A stretch of DNA of 56,577 bases, from the NCBI RefSeq assembly GCF_004614185.1, contig NZ_SPVF01000257.1, positions 1 to 56,577 of the forward strand, given 5' to 3'. How positions within the stretch are numbered: the stretch's first letter is position 1; every line of letters starts with the position of its first letter. Position numbers and translations under genes: made by a program. The DNA is from Zemynaea arenosa. GTDB lineage: Bacteria > Pseudomonadota > Gammaproteobacteria > Burkholderiales > Burkholderiaceae_D. The notes beneath the pieces are model-generated. The model was given only the letters and a program-made list of their open reading frames with translations. It made no database searches and was not told the origin of the DNA. Positions 29,770 to 38,703 of the stretch are shown here, piece by piece.

Positions 29770-31923
29770 TCAGAAGTGGTAGACCGCCTGCAACGACGCG
29801 GTGCGCGGCGCCATCGGCAGGTCGTGCGGCAGGGCCAGGCCGGGGGCCAGGCTCGGTTCACGCACGTCCGCGTTGAACACATTGCGCAGGGCCAGCGTGA
29901 AGTCGACATTGCGCCAGCCACGCTTGGTGCGCAGGGCCAGGTCCACCGTGGTGTAGTCGGGGATGGCGGTACGCGCATCGCCCGCAGGACGGCGGCGGTC
30001 CGCCACCCAGTTGGCCTGCAGGCTGGCCTGATAGTCGCCCGCAAAGTGCCAGTCCGCGCGCGCGAACAGGTGCTTGCGCGGCGCGTAGCCGGCGTCGGTG
30101 TGCGTGGTCTCGTCGATCGAGCGCTGCAGCGCGAGGCTGCCGGTCAGGCGCAGGTCGCGCGTGACGTCCCAGGTGCCTTCCACTTCCAGGCCCTTGCCGT
30201 TCTGCGCACCCCTGTTGGCATAGGTCGATCCGGTGTTCGGGACCGTGTTAGGCACCGCGCGGATGATGTCGTTCATCGCGTAATGGTACACGGTCACGTT
30301 GAGCAGCGCGTCCGAGCTGACCTGCCAGTTGACCGAGCCTTCGATCGTGTTGTTGGTCTCCGGCTTGAGGTTCGGGTTGCCCAGGGCGACCGGATTGCTC
30401 ATGCCGTAGCTCTCGATGAAAGCCGGGGCGCGGAACGCGCGGCCGTACAGCAGCTTGGCCGTGAGATTCAGCGCCGCGTCCCACACCACGGCCACGCGCG
30501 GATTGGTGGTGCCGCCGAAGTCGGAGTAGCGGTCATGCCGCACACCGGCCGTGACCGACCAGTCGTTGGCGAGGCGCCATTCGTCCTGCAGGTACACGTA
30601 GTCGATGCGGCGGCGGTGCGGCAGCAGGAAGCTCAGTTCCGGTGCGATTTCCACCGCCTGGCCGCCGGCCAGCGGAATCGGCGTCCCGGAAGTGCTGTAG
30701 CTGAAGTTGCGGCGCTCGCGCGTGCGGTACAGGTCCAGGTCATCGTGGCCGATGCCGATGCGGATGTGGTGATCGTCGATGCCGGTGTAGCTGGCAAAGC
30801 CGCCCAGGCGGAACTGGCGCTCCCACGTTTCCGGCGCACCGAACATCCCGAGCGGGAAGGGGCCAGTCGGCAGGCGCGCGCCCGGCGGCAGCAGCTGGTA
30901 GTCGGTCGGGATCAGCTGCATGTACTGCAAGGAGCTCAGTGACACGCCCAGCGCCCAGTCCTTGGCGAACTGGTTGTCCGTCCACGAGAGGTCCGAGGTG
31001 ATCCGTTCGCTCTTCGATTTACCGACCGGGTCCAGCGCATAGGCCACGCCCGCGCCGCTGCCCAGGTCATGCCGTTCCTTGTAGCCGGCGCGCAGGCGCC
31101 AGTTGCCCCAGGTGGCGTCGAAGTTGGCGTCGATGGCCTTGCCGCCGGTCTGCACCTGGCCGGGCGCGAGGCTGGCGTGGGTGCCGAACAGCGCGTCGTT
31201 GCGGGTCTGGGCGTCGGCGTCAATGGTGGAGTCGAAACCATCGGTCTCGCCGACGCGGATATAGGCCGAGTAGTCCGCCGGACCGGCCTTGCCGCCATGC
31301 TGGACCCAGGCGTCACGCGAGTTGAAGGAGCCGATGCGGCCACCGATGTCGGTGCCTTGGGCATCCGCCGCGGACTTGGTGATGATTTTGATGACGCCCG
31401 AGAAGGCGTCCGATCCGTACAGCGCCGAGCCGGGGCCGCGAATGATCTCGATACGGGCGATATGTTCGACCGGGTAGCCGCCCCACAGGTTGCCCTTGTT
31501 CCCCTGGAACAGGGTGGTGACGGGGATGCCGTTCTGGAGGACCAGCAGCTGCGGGGTGTACTGCGTGACGATGCCGCGCACCACGTACAGCGGCGCGTAC
31601 ATGGAGGCAGCGCGGGCCACGTGCACGCCCGGCACCGATTCCAGCACCTGGTCCAGGTCCGTGGCGCCCATGGCGGCGATGTCCTGGGCCGTGATCACGG
31701 TGGCCACCGCTGGCGCACGCCGCAACGACTGCGCGCTGCCGGTGGCGATGGAGACGGTCTCCTTGTCGCCGTAGATCTGGCTCAGTTCTTCTTCCTCGCT
31801 GGCCTGGGCCAGCGGTGAGCTGCGTTGAGGCGTGTCTTGAGTAACCTGGCGTCCCATTGCGGTGCAGGCCTGGGTGACCAGCACCGCCATCAGGGCCAGG
31901 CGCATGGCAGCGCTCGACGTCAT
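29770..31923 (-). CDS. TonB-dependent outer-membrane receptor
   Basis: 717 residues with signal peptide (about 1-22), plug domain (about 70-185: VITAQDIAAMGATDLDQVLESVPGVHV, RIEIIRGPGSALYGSDAFSGVIKIITK) and a 22-strand-type barrel ending in a terminal Phe (LQAVYHF). It imports a siderophore, cobalamin or other scarce ligand using TonB energy; the substrate is not readable. Its pre-plug segment (SEEEELSQIYGDKETVSIATG) is short, without an STN signalling domain. GAGGGGA precedes the ATG. The downstream REC-PAS-GGDEF gene lies on the same strand. Confidence 0.92.
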   Translation of the reverse strand: MTSSAAMRLALMAVLVTQACTAMGRQVTQDTPQRSSPLAQASEEEELSQIYGDKETVSIATGSAQSLRRAPAVATVITAQDIAAMGATDLDQVLESVPGVHVARAASMYAPLYVVRGIVTQYTPQLLVLQNGIPVTTLFQGNKGNLWGGYPVEHIARIEIIRGPGSALYGSDAFSGVIKIITKSAADAQGTDIGGRIGSFNSRDAWVQHGGKAGPADYSAYIRVGETDGFDSTIDADAQTRNDALFGTHASLAPGQVQTGGKAIDANFDATWGNWRLRAGYKERHDLGSGAGVAYALDPVGKSKSERITSDLSWTDNQFAKDWALGVSLSSLQYMQLIPTDYQLLPPGARLPTGPFPLGMFGAPETWERQFRLGGFASYTGIDDHHIRIGIGHDDLDLYRTRERRNFSYSTSGTPIPLAGGQAVEIAPELSFLLPHRRRIDYVYLQDEWRLANDWSVTAGVRHDRYSDFGGTTNPRVAVVWDAALNLTAKLLYGRAFRAPAFIESYGMSNPVALGNPNLKPETNNTIEGSVNWQVSSDALLNVTVYHYAMNDIIRAVPNTVPNTGSTYANRGAQNGKGLEVEGTWDVTRDLRLTGSLALQRSIDETTHTDAGYAPRKHLFARADWHFAGDYQASLQANWVADRRRPAGDARTAIPDYTTVDLALRTKRGWRNVDFTLALRNVFNADVREPSLAPGLALPHDLPMAPRTASLQAVYHF

Positions 31924-31997
31924 TGGCGATCCCCTCTTATGTAATGCTCAGGCCATTGTAGCCTGAGGGATACATTTTTCGAAAGGGGCAGTTTGCC

Positions 31998-32804
31998 CTA
32001 GCGGCTGGGCGGCCACACTCGCCCGGCCACGCCTTCGTAGGCGATGCCGGAGCAGGGCGTCGGGAACAGGGTGCCTTCGGGCTTGGCGGCGGCATCGGCC
32101 ACGCAGGGCGGCATCCCGGCCAGGAAGGTCGGCACCCGCACCATCTGGTAGTCGCGCGGGGTGAGTCCCATGTCGGCGATGAGGGCCGCGTGCAGGGCGG
32201 CGTAGTTCATCTTCAGCTTGGGAAAGCGCGGGACCAGCACCTTTTCGATCTCGTGGGCCAGCAGCACGTGCTTGCCCTGGTCCAGCCCATTCTCGCGCGC
32301 CACCTGCATGATGAAGGGGTTGCGTTCGTCGATGGAGTTGATCGGGCGCCCGTAGCCGTAGATGCGGCGCGCGGCTTTTTCGGCCAGGACCACGTCCTCG
32401 ATGCTGGCGCCTTGCTCGACTTTCTGCATCGCTTGGGTGATGAAGGTGATCGAGCGCAGGCCCGCTTGGCCGCCATAGGTGGTGGCTTCGGACAGGGCCA
32501 GCCCGGCCACGATGCCGAGGTTCGCGCTGCTGCGGTTGGAGGCGGCCAGCGAGGCCACGCGGTTATTCCACAGGCGGGTGTCCGGGTAGCTGGTGCAGAC
32601 CCAGATCGCGTGCAGCATCCGCACCTGGGCGTCGCTCAGCTTGCGGCCGGTGATGGAGAATACGTACAGGCCCACCCAGTCCATGTCCAGCAACTCCTGA
32701 TGCAGGTCGTGGCCGCGGAAGATGGTGTGGGTGCCGGGGAAGCACTGGCCCATGGCCGTTTGCAGGCGGCCGGTGTTCTGTTGGAGGATGTCCGGGCCGC
32801 TCAT
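31998..32804 (-). CDS. Small citrate-synthase-fold protein (citryl-CoA-lyase-like), subunit A
   Basis: 268 residues, about the length of citryl-CoA lyase rather than full citrate synthase. SNRSSANLGIVAGLALSEATTYGGQ (about 89-113) and IYGYGRPINSIDERNP (about 148-163) align by eye with citrate synthase regions. The usual catalytic His of GFGHRVY would fall at the GYGRP position and seems lost. The start at 32804 overlaps the stop of the next upstream gene as ATGA, so both are made together. The two proteins share a fold but little sequence, which suggests a heteromer. Reaction unknown. Confidence 0.75.
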   Translation of the reverse strand: MSGPDILQQNTGRLQTAMGQCFPGTHTIFRGHDLHQELLDMDWVGLYVFSITGRKLSDAQVRMLHAIWVCTSYPDTRLWNNRVASLAASNRSSANLGIVAGLALSEATTYGGQAGLRSITFITQAMQKVEQGASIEDVVLAEKAARRIYGYGRPINSIDERNPFIMQVARENGLDQGKHVLLAHEIEKVLVPRFPKLKMNYAALHAALIADMGLTPRDYQMVRVPTFLAGMPPCVADAAAKPEGTLFPTPCSGIAYEGVAGRVWPPSR

Positions 32805-33598
32805 GGCGCTTGCTCCGATTGCAGGTCGATCTGGTAGAAGGGGAAGCGGCGGTAGCCGTGGTGCTGCTGCTCCAGCGCGTGGGCGGCGGCGCCGGGCAAG
32901 CGCAGGAGCAGGAACAGCATCTCGCCTTCCGGGCCGGTGAAGCCGAGGTCCGCGAACAGGGCGGCAGCCACGCCACTCATGGCCAGCGGCTTGCCGATAG
33001 CGTGGGTGAGCGCGTCCAGGTTGGCGTGCAGCCAGGTGGTGCGCGGCGTTTGCGCGCCGCTGGCCACGGCGGCCAGCAGCTGGCGCACGACGGTCGGGGT
33101 GACGGTGCCGTTCGGGTCGAAGCCGGGGGTATGTTCGCGGTCGGGGAAGGCTTCCACCGGGTCGCTGGCACGCGGGCCGCCGTTGGCCTGCCAGGCGTCC
33201 ACGCTCATGCCGCAGTCGGACCACATGCGGATGGCGTCCAGCACGTCGCGCGCGCCGCCGGTGCGTCCGGCGCCTACGGCCAGGGCGGCCATCAGCGAGG
33301 CGGCAGCGGCGGAGCCGCCCACGCCGCCGCACATGGCGGCGTGCACGGATGGGTCGCGCGGGCCTGGGTTGGCCAGGCCGACGGCCAGGGTTTCGAGGGC
33401 TTGCAGCTGTTCGGACGAGGGCAGCTCGTCGCGCAGCAGCAGGACCAGCATCTGGATCCAGCTGGCGCGGCCCAGCATCTGGCCGTACACGTCGTAGCCG
33501 CGCACATAGGCGGCGCGGGTGGCAAAGTCGTTGCCGGGTTCAGGCTCTTCACGCCAGATGCGGGTGTGGACCACATCGGCTTTGTCGATATCGCTCAT
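32801..33598 (-). CDS. Small citrate-synthase-fold protein, subunit B
   Basis: 265 residues, second member of the pair. It has RGYDVYGQMLGRASWIQMLVLLLRDELPS (the citrate-synthase-like entry segment), DPSVHAAMCGGVGGSAAAASLMAALAVGAGRTGGARDV (about 82-119, matching the region that holds GPLHGGA in citrate synthase, here RTGGA) and REHTPGFDPNG (about 154-164). The canonical substrate-loop His of HGGA is therefore not evident. ATG 33598 is the natural start, 50 bases after the ThDP enzyme gene. It probably works with subunit A and that enzyme. Confidence 0.72.
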   Translation of the reverse strand: MSDIDKADVVHTRIWREEPEPGNDFATRAAYVRGYDVYGQMLGRASWIQMLVLLLRDELPSSEQLQALETLAVGLANPGPRDPSVHAAMCGGVGGSAAAASLMAALAVGAGRTGGARDVLDAIRMWSDCGMSVDAWQANGGPRASDPVEAFPDREHTPGFDPNGTVTPTVVRQLLAAVASGAQTPRTTWLHANLDALTHAIGKPLAMSGVAAALFADLGFTGPEGEMLFLLLRLPGAAAHALEQQHHGYRRFPFYQIDLQSEQAP

Positions 33599-33648
33599 GA
33601 ATAGGATGCGCCTCCCCGGGCGAGGGAGACAGCGCTCAAGTTGTGGGG

Positions 33649-35526
33649 TTATTGATTTGCGGCGAGCACGCGCATGCGGGCGTTCATCGGGGGGACTTCG
33701 TCGCCGTCGATGTGCACGTCCAGCAGCGTGGGGCCGTTGCGGGTCAGGATGGCGTCCATGTCCAGCGCTTCCAGGTCGGCCGGGCTCTTGATGGTGTAGC
33801 CGTCCGCACCAAGGGCGCGCGCCAGCATGGCGAAATCGGTCGGCGGCATGTCGCAGCCGACGCGCTCCGCACCGGCCAGGCGCTGGCCGTGCTTGACCAT
33901 GCCGAGGGCGCGGTCGTTCAGCACCACGAAGATGCAGTTCAGGCGTTCGGCCACGGCCACGGAGATCTCCTGCCCGTTCATCAGCAGGGAGCCGTCGCCG
34001 GTGATGCACACCACTGGCACCGAGGGATTGGCCATCGCGGTACCGACCGCGCCGCCGATCGCCCAGCCCATGGCCGCGAAGTTCATCGTCACGCGCAGCC
34101 AGCCGCCATGCGAGGTGCGCTGGCCCGGCACGCGTTTGCGCTCGCCGCCGCCGAGGCGGCGCTCGCCCATGCGGCGGTCCTGCGGCTGCAGGTAGTGGGT
34201 GGCCCAGGCCACGCTGTTGCCGGTGTCGGCAAGGAAGCGGGTGGTGGGCGGGAACATCTTGGAGAGTTCGCGCATCAGGCGCTGCGGCTTGATCGGTGCG
34301 GCGTCGCTGGTGAAGGCGTGCGGCGCGGCCAGGATGCTGTCCGGATCGAACTTGATCGCAGCCAGGTCGCGCGTCGCGCTGCGCTTCTCGACCGGGACTT
34401 CGGTGCCGATGCGGATGTCGTGGATGCGTTCGACCAGGCGGTTGAAGATGGCGCGGATCGAACCGCGCATGTGCAGGCTGGCCATCGGCGTGCGCGCGAG
34501 GTTGTCCTCGGACTCGTCGATGTGGACCATGCGCGCGTTCATCAGGCTGTTCGACCAGCCGCCGGTGTTCCACTCGCCCATGCTGGCGCCGATGGCCAGG
34601 ATCATGTCGACCGACGGATCGGTGAGCGCATCGTCCGCGCTCTGGTGGCCGCCGAAGCCGAACACGCCGCGAAACAGCGGGTGCTGCGGGCTGACGAGGC
34701 CTTTGCCGTCCGGCGTGGTGACGAAGGTCGCGCCCTTCAGGCCCGCGAACTGCAGGATCGAATGAATCGCTTCGCCGCAGCCGCCGCCGACCAGCAGGAC
34801 CACCTTGCGGGCCTGGGCCAGCTTGTCGCGCAGCGCTTCCACCGCATCATCATCGACCAGCGAGGAGGGGCGCAGCAGGTTGGAGAGGTCGTACGACGGC
34901 GTTTCGACCATGGCGGGCTGGCGGAACACGTCCACCGGTACGGCCAGGTGCACCGGGCCGCGCGGAGTGCGGGTCGCGTGCTGGAGCGCCTGCACCAGCT
35001 TCGGTTCGAACTGCTTGGCGTGGGAGACCAGGGAGTTGTAGCGGGTGCAGTGGCGGAACATGCCCAGCACGTTGATGCCGGTGCAGGACGACTCCTGCAG
35101 CGGGTGGCGGCCGAAGTGCGGCAGCGCGGGCTGGCCGGTCACCATCAGCAGCGGGACGTTGTTGTCGTAGGCGGTGGCGGCGGCGGTGATCAGATTGGTC
35201 GCGCCGGGGCCGGAGGTGGCGATGCACACGCCGATCTTGCCGGTCTCGCGGGCGTAGCCGTCGGCCATCGAGGCGGCGCCGGCTTCGTGGCGCGCCAGTA
35301 CGTGGCGGATGCTGCCCCGGCGTTCGCTGCGGGCGAGGGCGTTGTACAGCGGTTCGATGGCGCCGCCCGGAATGCCGAACACATATTCGACACCCATCTG
35401 TTCGAGGTAGGCGACCAGCAGGTCGGCCATATCCATCGGGGGGACGGCAAGCTTGGGGTTAATCTGGGACAGCTGGCGCAGCAGGTCCGGCGTGGAGGTG
35501 CCGGGCGATTCGAGCATCATGGTCAT
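33649..35526 (-). CDS. Acetolactate-synthase-like ThDP-dependent enzyme
   Basis: 625 residues with the three-domain layout of ThDP enzymes. The Pyr domain has GVEYVFGIPGGAIEPLYNAL and the catalytic glutamate at HEAGA (Glu81); the middle domain spans about 240-370; the PP domain has the GDGSLLMNGQEIS start of the cofactor motif, ending in VVLNDRALGMVKHGQ. An unusual Arg/Gly-rich insert lies between about residues 460 and 485. It is not a normal IlvB: no IlvN subunit follows, and instead two citrate-synthase-fold genes do. It may carboligate or decarboxylate a 2-oxo acid. Substrate unknown. ATG 35526 has only a weak Shine-Dalgarno. Confidence 0.82.
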   Translation of the reverse strand: MTMMLESPGTSTPDLLRQLSQINPKLAVPPMDMADLLVAYLEQMGVEYVFGIPGGAIEPLYNALARSERRGSIRHVLARHEAGAASMADGYARETGKIGVCIATSGPGATNLITAAATAYDNNVPLLMVTGQPALPHFGRHPLQESSCTGINVLGMFRHCTRYNSLVSHAKQFEPKLVQALQHATRTPRGPVHLAVPVDVFRQPAMVETPSYDLSNLLRPSSLVDDDAVEALRDKLAQARKVVLLVGGGCGEAIHSILQFAGLKGATFVTTPDGKGLVSPQHPLFRGVFGFGGHQSADDALTDPSVDMILAIGASMGEWNTGGWSNSLMNARMVHIDESEDNLARTPMASLHMRGSIRAIFNRLVERIHDIRIGTEVPVEKRSATRDLAAIKFDPDSILAAPHAFTSDAAPIKPQRLMRELSKMFPPTTRFLADTGNSVAWATHYLQPQDRRMGERRLGGGERKRVPGQRTSHGGWLRVTMNFAAMGWAIGGAVGTAMANPSVPVVCITGDGSLLMNGQEISVAVAERLNCIFVVLNDRALGMVKHGQRLAGAERVGCDMPPTDFAMLARALGADGYTIKSPADLEALDMDAILTRNGPTLLDVHIDGDEVPPMNARMRVLAANQ

Positions 35527-35569
35527 ACCTGGTCGGGGTCGGCCGTGACGTCTCCGTGGGACATGGCCT

Positions 35570-35734
35570 ACATTGTGAAAGAACTGACTGCTTCGACTAT
35601 TGTGTATTTTTTAGCAGTAATTAATGTTTCTACACGTAATTTTAAATTATTTTTGTGAAACCGTGTGGAAATTGGTGAGAAAAATCCGTTGGGAAACAAC
35701 ACGTTGCGACGTGGAAATGTCACTTGGAAATAAA
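35570..35734. other. A+T-rich upstream region of the ThDP gene
   Basis: This gap before the leftward ThDP gene is far richer in A and T than its surroundings (runs such as AATTTTAAATTATTTTTG). It likely holds the promoter of the three-gene ThDP operon. No single -35/-10 pair stands out. Confidence 0.4.
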
Positions 35735-35766
35735 AAAGCCGGCGCACCTTGCGGTGGCCGGCTTTT
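35735..35766 (-). terminator. Intrinsic terminator after the aminotransferase operon
   Basis: AAAAGCCGGC (35735-35744) pairs with GCCGGCTTTT (35757-35766). On the leftward strand the stem is followed by a run of T residues (TTTTTTATTT), 20 bases after the aminotransferase stop. A classic Rho-independent terminator, nearly symmetric and so possibly bidirectional. Confidence 0.9.
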
Positions 35767-35786
35767 CGGAGGATGTAGGACGGGTC

Positions 35787-36980
35787 TTACAGCATCGCCT
35801 TGATCAGTTGACCAAGAATCGCAATGCCTTCACGAATACGCTCCGGTGGCACCGTCACAAAGGACAGGCGCAGGGTGTTGGTTTCCGCCTCGTTGGCGTA
35901 GAACGGCGCGCCCGGGACAAAGGCGACCTTGGCGGCAATCGCCTGGTCCAGCAGCGTCATGGCATTGATCTGCTTTGGCAGCGTAACCCAGATGAACATG
36001 CCGCCTTCCGGACGGGTCCAGTGGGCTTCGCTCGGGAAGTGCTCGGTCAGCGCGTCCAGCATCGCCTGGCACTGGTTGCCATACAGCTCGCGGATGGTCG
36101 GGATGTGCTGGTCCAGGAAGCCGTCCTTGACCACGTCGTGCACCACCATCTGGGTCAGCTGTGCGGTGTGCAGGTCGGCGGCCTGCTTGGCCAGCTCCAG
36201 GCGGCGCACCAGCGGCAGCGGCGCGCACACGTAACCGAGGCGGATGCCCGGGGTCAGCACCTTGGAGAAGGAGCCCATGTAGATCACACCGTCCGGGTTC
36301 ATGGCGACCATCTTCGGCATCGGCTCGCCCTTGTAGCTCAGGGCGCCGTACGGATCGTCCTCGATCAGCGGCAGGCCGAGGCGGGCGCAGGTCTCGACCA
36401 GCTCCACGCGGCGCTCGACGGACAACGAGCGGCCGGTCGGGTTCTGGAAGTTCGGCAGGGAGTACAGCAGGCGCGCGCCTTCGGCCACGGCATCGATCGA
36501 CTTCGGCACCAAGCCATGGTCGTCGGTCTGCACGGATTTGAATTCGGGGCGGTACACCGAGAACGCCTGCAGCGCGCCCAGGTAAGACGGGGTCTCCACC
36601 AGCACGCGGCTGCCTTCATCGATCAGCACCTTGCCCAGCAGGTCCAGGGCTTGCTGCGAACCGGAGGTCATCAGGATCTGCTCGGGCACGATCTTGGCGC
36701 CGTTCTGCGACAGCTGGTTCGCAATCCATTCGCGCAGCGGCGGGAAGCCGTCGGTCGGGCCGTACTGCAGGGCGACCTTGCCAGCGCTGGTCAGCACGGT
36801 GTCGTAGGCCTGCTTCATGCGCTCGACCGGGAAGGTGGCCGGCGACGGCAGGCCGCCCGCGAACGAGATGATCTCGGGACGCTGGGTGATCTTCAGGATC
36901 TCGCGGATGAACGAGCTTTGCAGCTGCTGGGCGCGCTCCGAGAAGCGCCACTCGATGGGATTGGGATTTTCGATTTTCAT
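35787..36980 (-). CDS. PLP-dependent aminotransferase (LysN/MocR-catalytic-like)
   Basis: 397 residues, class I/II aminotransferase of the 2-aminoadipate/kynurenine transaminase-like subgroup. ISFAGGLPSPATFP near the start, YGPTDGFPPLREWIA, MTSGSQQALDLLGKVL, LPNFQNPTGRS, EDDPYGALSY and the PLP lysine in MGSFSKVLTPGIRLGY are all clear, as is the C-terminal RLSFVTVPP arginine. Last gene of a likely operon with RidA, the EamA exporter and the dehydratase. Substrate not proven; broad amino-acid transamination is likely. Confidence 0.9.
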   Translation of the reverse strand: MKIENPNPIEWRFSERAQQLQSSFIREILKITQRPEIISFAGGLPSPATFPVERMKQAYDTVLTSAGKVALQYGPTDGFPPLREWIANQLSQNGAKIVPEQILMTSGSQQALDLLGKVLIDEGSRVLVETPSYLGALQAFSVYRPEFKSVQTDDHGLVPKSIDAVAEGARLLYSLPNFQNPTGRSLSVERRVELVETCARLGLPLIEDDPYGALSYKGEPMPKMVAMNPDGVIYMGSFSKVLTPGIRLGYVCAPLPLVRRLELAKQAADLHTAQLTQMVVHDVVKDGFLDQHIPTIRELYGNQCQAMLDALTEHFPSEAHWTRPEGGMFIWVTLPKQINAMTLLDQAIAAKVAFVPGAPFYANEAETNTLRLSFVTVPPERIREGIAILGQLIKAML

Positions 36981-37106
36981 TGCTGTCTCACTGTGTGGGT
37001 CCGCTGTGGTCTCTAGGCGGCGGGCCGTTGGTTCGCAGTCCGCTTGTGGCGGGCCGTGGGAGGCGCCGCCGGGTAGGCTGCGCCCGAATGCTTGGGTTCT
37101 TCTATA

Positions 37107-37568
37107 TTAGGCCAGTTCGGCGATCAGTTCGATCTCGACGCAGGCGCCGCGCGGGATCTGCGCCACTCCGAAGGCCGAGCGCGCGTGCTTGCCGGCGGCG
37201 CCGAACACTTCGCCGATCAGTTCCGAGCAGCCGTTGGTCACCAGGTGCTGGTCGGTGAAGTCCGGGGTGGAGTTCACCAAACTCATGACCTTGACGATGC
37301 GCTTCACTTTATTCAGGTCGCCGCCGGCGGCTTCCTGCAGGGTGCCGATCAGGTCGATGGCGATCGAGCGCGCGGCCTGCTGGCCTTCTTCCAGGCTGAT
37401 GTTCTTGCCCAGCTGGCCCGTCCACGGCTGGCCGTCCGGCTTCTTGGCGATGTGGCCCGAGATGAACACGAGGTTCCCGGTCTGGACATACATGACGTAG
37501 GCGGCGGCCGGGGTGGCCGGCGCGGCCAGGGTGATGTTCAGGGCTTTCAGTTTGTCGTAGACGGACAT
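37107..37568 (-). CDS. RidA-family enamine/imine deaminase
   Basis: 153 residues, YjgF/YER057c/UK114 fold. LVFISGHIA near the start, GQQAARSIAIDLIGTLQEAAGGDLNKVKRIVKV in the middle, and ARSAFGVAQIPRGACVEIELIA at the end, where the Arg equivalent to RidA Arg105 is retained. RidA hydrolyses reactive enamines such as 2-aminoacrylate released by PLP dehydratases. It lies between an aminotransferase and a dehydratase operon partner, which fits the role. It is about 25 residues longer than RidA proper, so a Rid-subfamily paralogue. Confidence 0.9.
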   Translation of the reverse strand: MSVYDKLKALNITLAAPATPAAAYVMYVQTGNLVFISGHIAKKPDGQPWTGQLGKNISLEEGQQAARSIAIDLIGTLQEAAGGDLNKVKRIVKVMSLVNSTPDFTDQHLVTNGCSELIGEVFGAAGKHARSAFGVAQIPRGACVEIELIAELA

Positions 37569-37610
37569 GGTCTGGTTCCAGGTTGGTTGGATGGGTATAT
37601 GGTCAGACCG

Positions 37611-38702
37611 CTATTTTACCTGTCCCGCAAAGCTTTCTGGCGCGTACATTTCCGCGTGAGGGTCGCGTTCCTCCGCTGCCGGTGGGGCGGCCGGGCGGGC
37701 CACGCGCATGCGGCGGCCGACGGCCACCACGGCGATCACGGCGCCGGCGAACAGCAGGTTGGAGAGGCGCAGGGGCTCGCCCAGCAGGGCGGCAGCGCCG
37801 AACAGGGTGAGCACGGGCTGCAGCAGCTGGACCTGGCCGACCCGCGCAATCCCGCCCAGGGCCAGGCCGCGGTACCAGAAGAAGAAGCCGATGAACATCG
37901 AGATCGCGGAGACGTAGGCAAAGCCGATCCAGGCCGGTCCACCAGCGGTGGCTGTACCGGTACTGTGCGTGAAGGTGTACCAGTACAGTAGGGGCAACAG
38001 TACCGGTACGGCCAGCAACAGGGCCCAGCAGATGGTGGCTTCGCCGCCCATCGTTTGCGAAAGCTTGCCGCCTTCCGCGTAGCCAGCGGCGGCGCAGAGC
38101 ACGGCGGCCAGCAGCATCAGGTCGGCGAGCGCAAAGTGACCGCCGCTCTGGCGCAGGGCATAGCCAATGACGATGGCCGAGCCGGTGCAGGCGGCCAGCC
38201 AGAAGCCGGGCGAGGGCTTGTCGTTGCCGCGCAGGGCGGAGATGGCGGCGGTGGCCAGCGGCAGGATGCCGATCAGGACCGCGCCGTGCGAGGCGGGGAC
38301 GTGGCGCAGGGCGATCGACGTCAGCAGGGGGAAGCCAAGGATGCAGCCGCCCGCGACCCAGGCCAGCGGTTTGATGTCATCCCGTTTCGGCAGTGGCGCG
38401 CGCTGCCAGAGCAGCCAGAGCGCGCCCAGCACAGCGGCCACCAGGGCGCGGCCGAGGGCCACAAACACGGGGTCGAGGTCGGCGACGGCCATGCGGGTGA
38501 ACGGAAGAGTGAGGCTGAACATGGCCACGCCGACGAAGCCGAGCAGCATGCCGCGGTTCTCCGCGCGGCGCGCGCTGCCAGCGGCCGCCGGCGCGCGGCA
38601 TGCCATGGCGCCAGCCGCCTCCGTCGGGGCGAGGGATGGCGTGCCGTGCGGGCCGGTCCGTCCGGTTGTCTCACTGCGGACATCGTTCTGCAGGCGCGGC
38701 AT
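37611..38702 (-). CDS. EamA/DMT-family inner-membrane exporter
   Basis: 363 residues. A polar, Arg/Ala-rich N-terminal stretch of about 50 residues precedes ten predicted membrane helices in two EamA repeats (LGFVGVAMFSLTLPFTRMAVADLDPVFVALGRALVAA starts repeat 1; AWIGFAYVSAISMFIGFFFWYRGLALGGIARVGQVQLLQPVLTLFGAAALLGE is in repeat 2). Families of this type export amino acids or metabolites. ATG 38702 follows the dehydratase stop by one base (TGATATG), so they are coupled; a later start at the first helix is possible. The coding region contains an odd GTAC-rich cluster at 37954-38009. Confidence 0.87.
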   Translation of the reverse strand: MPRLQNDVRSETTGRTGPHGTPSLAPTEAAGAMACRAPAAAGSARRAENRGMLLGFVGVAMFSLTLPFTRMAVADLDPVFVALGRALVAAVLGALWLLWQRAPLPKRDDIKPLAWVAGGCILGFPLLTSIALRHVPASHGAVLIGILPLATAAISALRGNDKPSPGFWLAACTGSAIVIGYALRQSGGHFALADLMLLAAVLCAAAGYAEGGKLSQTMGGEATICWALLLAVPVLLPLLYWYTFTHSTGTATAGGPAWIGFAYVSAISMFIGFFFWYRGLALGGIARVGQVQLLQPVLTLFGAAALLGEPLRLSNLLFAGAVIAVVAVGRRMRVARPAAPPAAEERDPHAEMYAPESFAGQVK

Positions 38703-38703
38703 A

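Noticed and set aside
32805-34573. Long in-frame extensions of the citrate-synthase-like genes
   Set aside because: The extra residues are out-of-frame shadows of the ThDP gene and of subunit B. ATGs at 32804 and 33598 fit the families and the overlaps.
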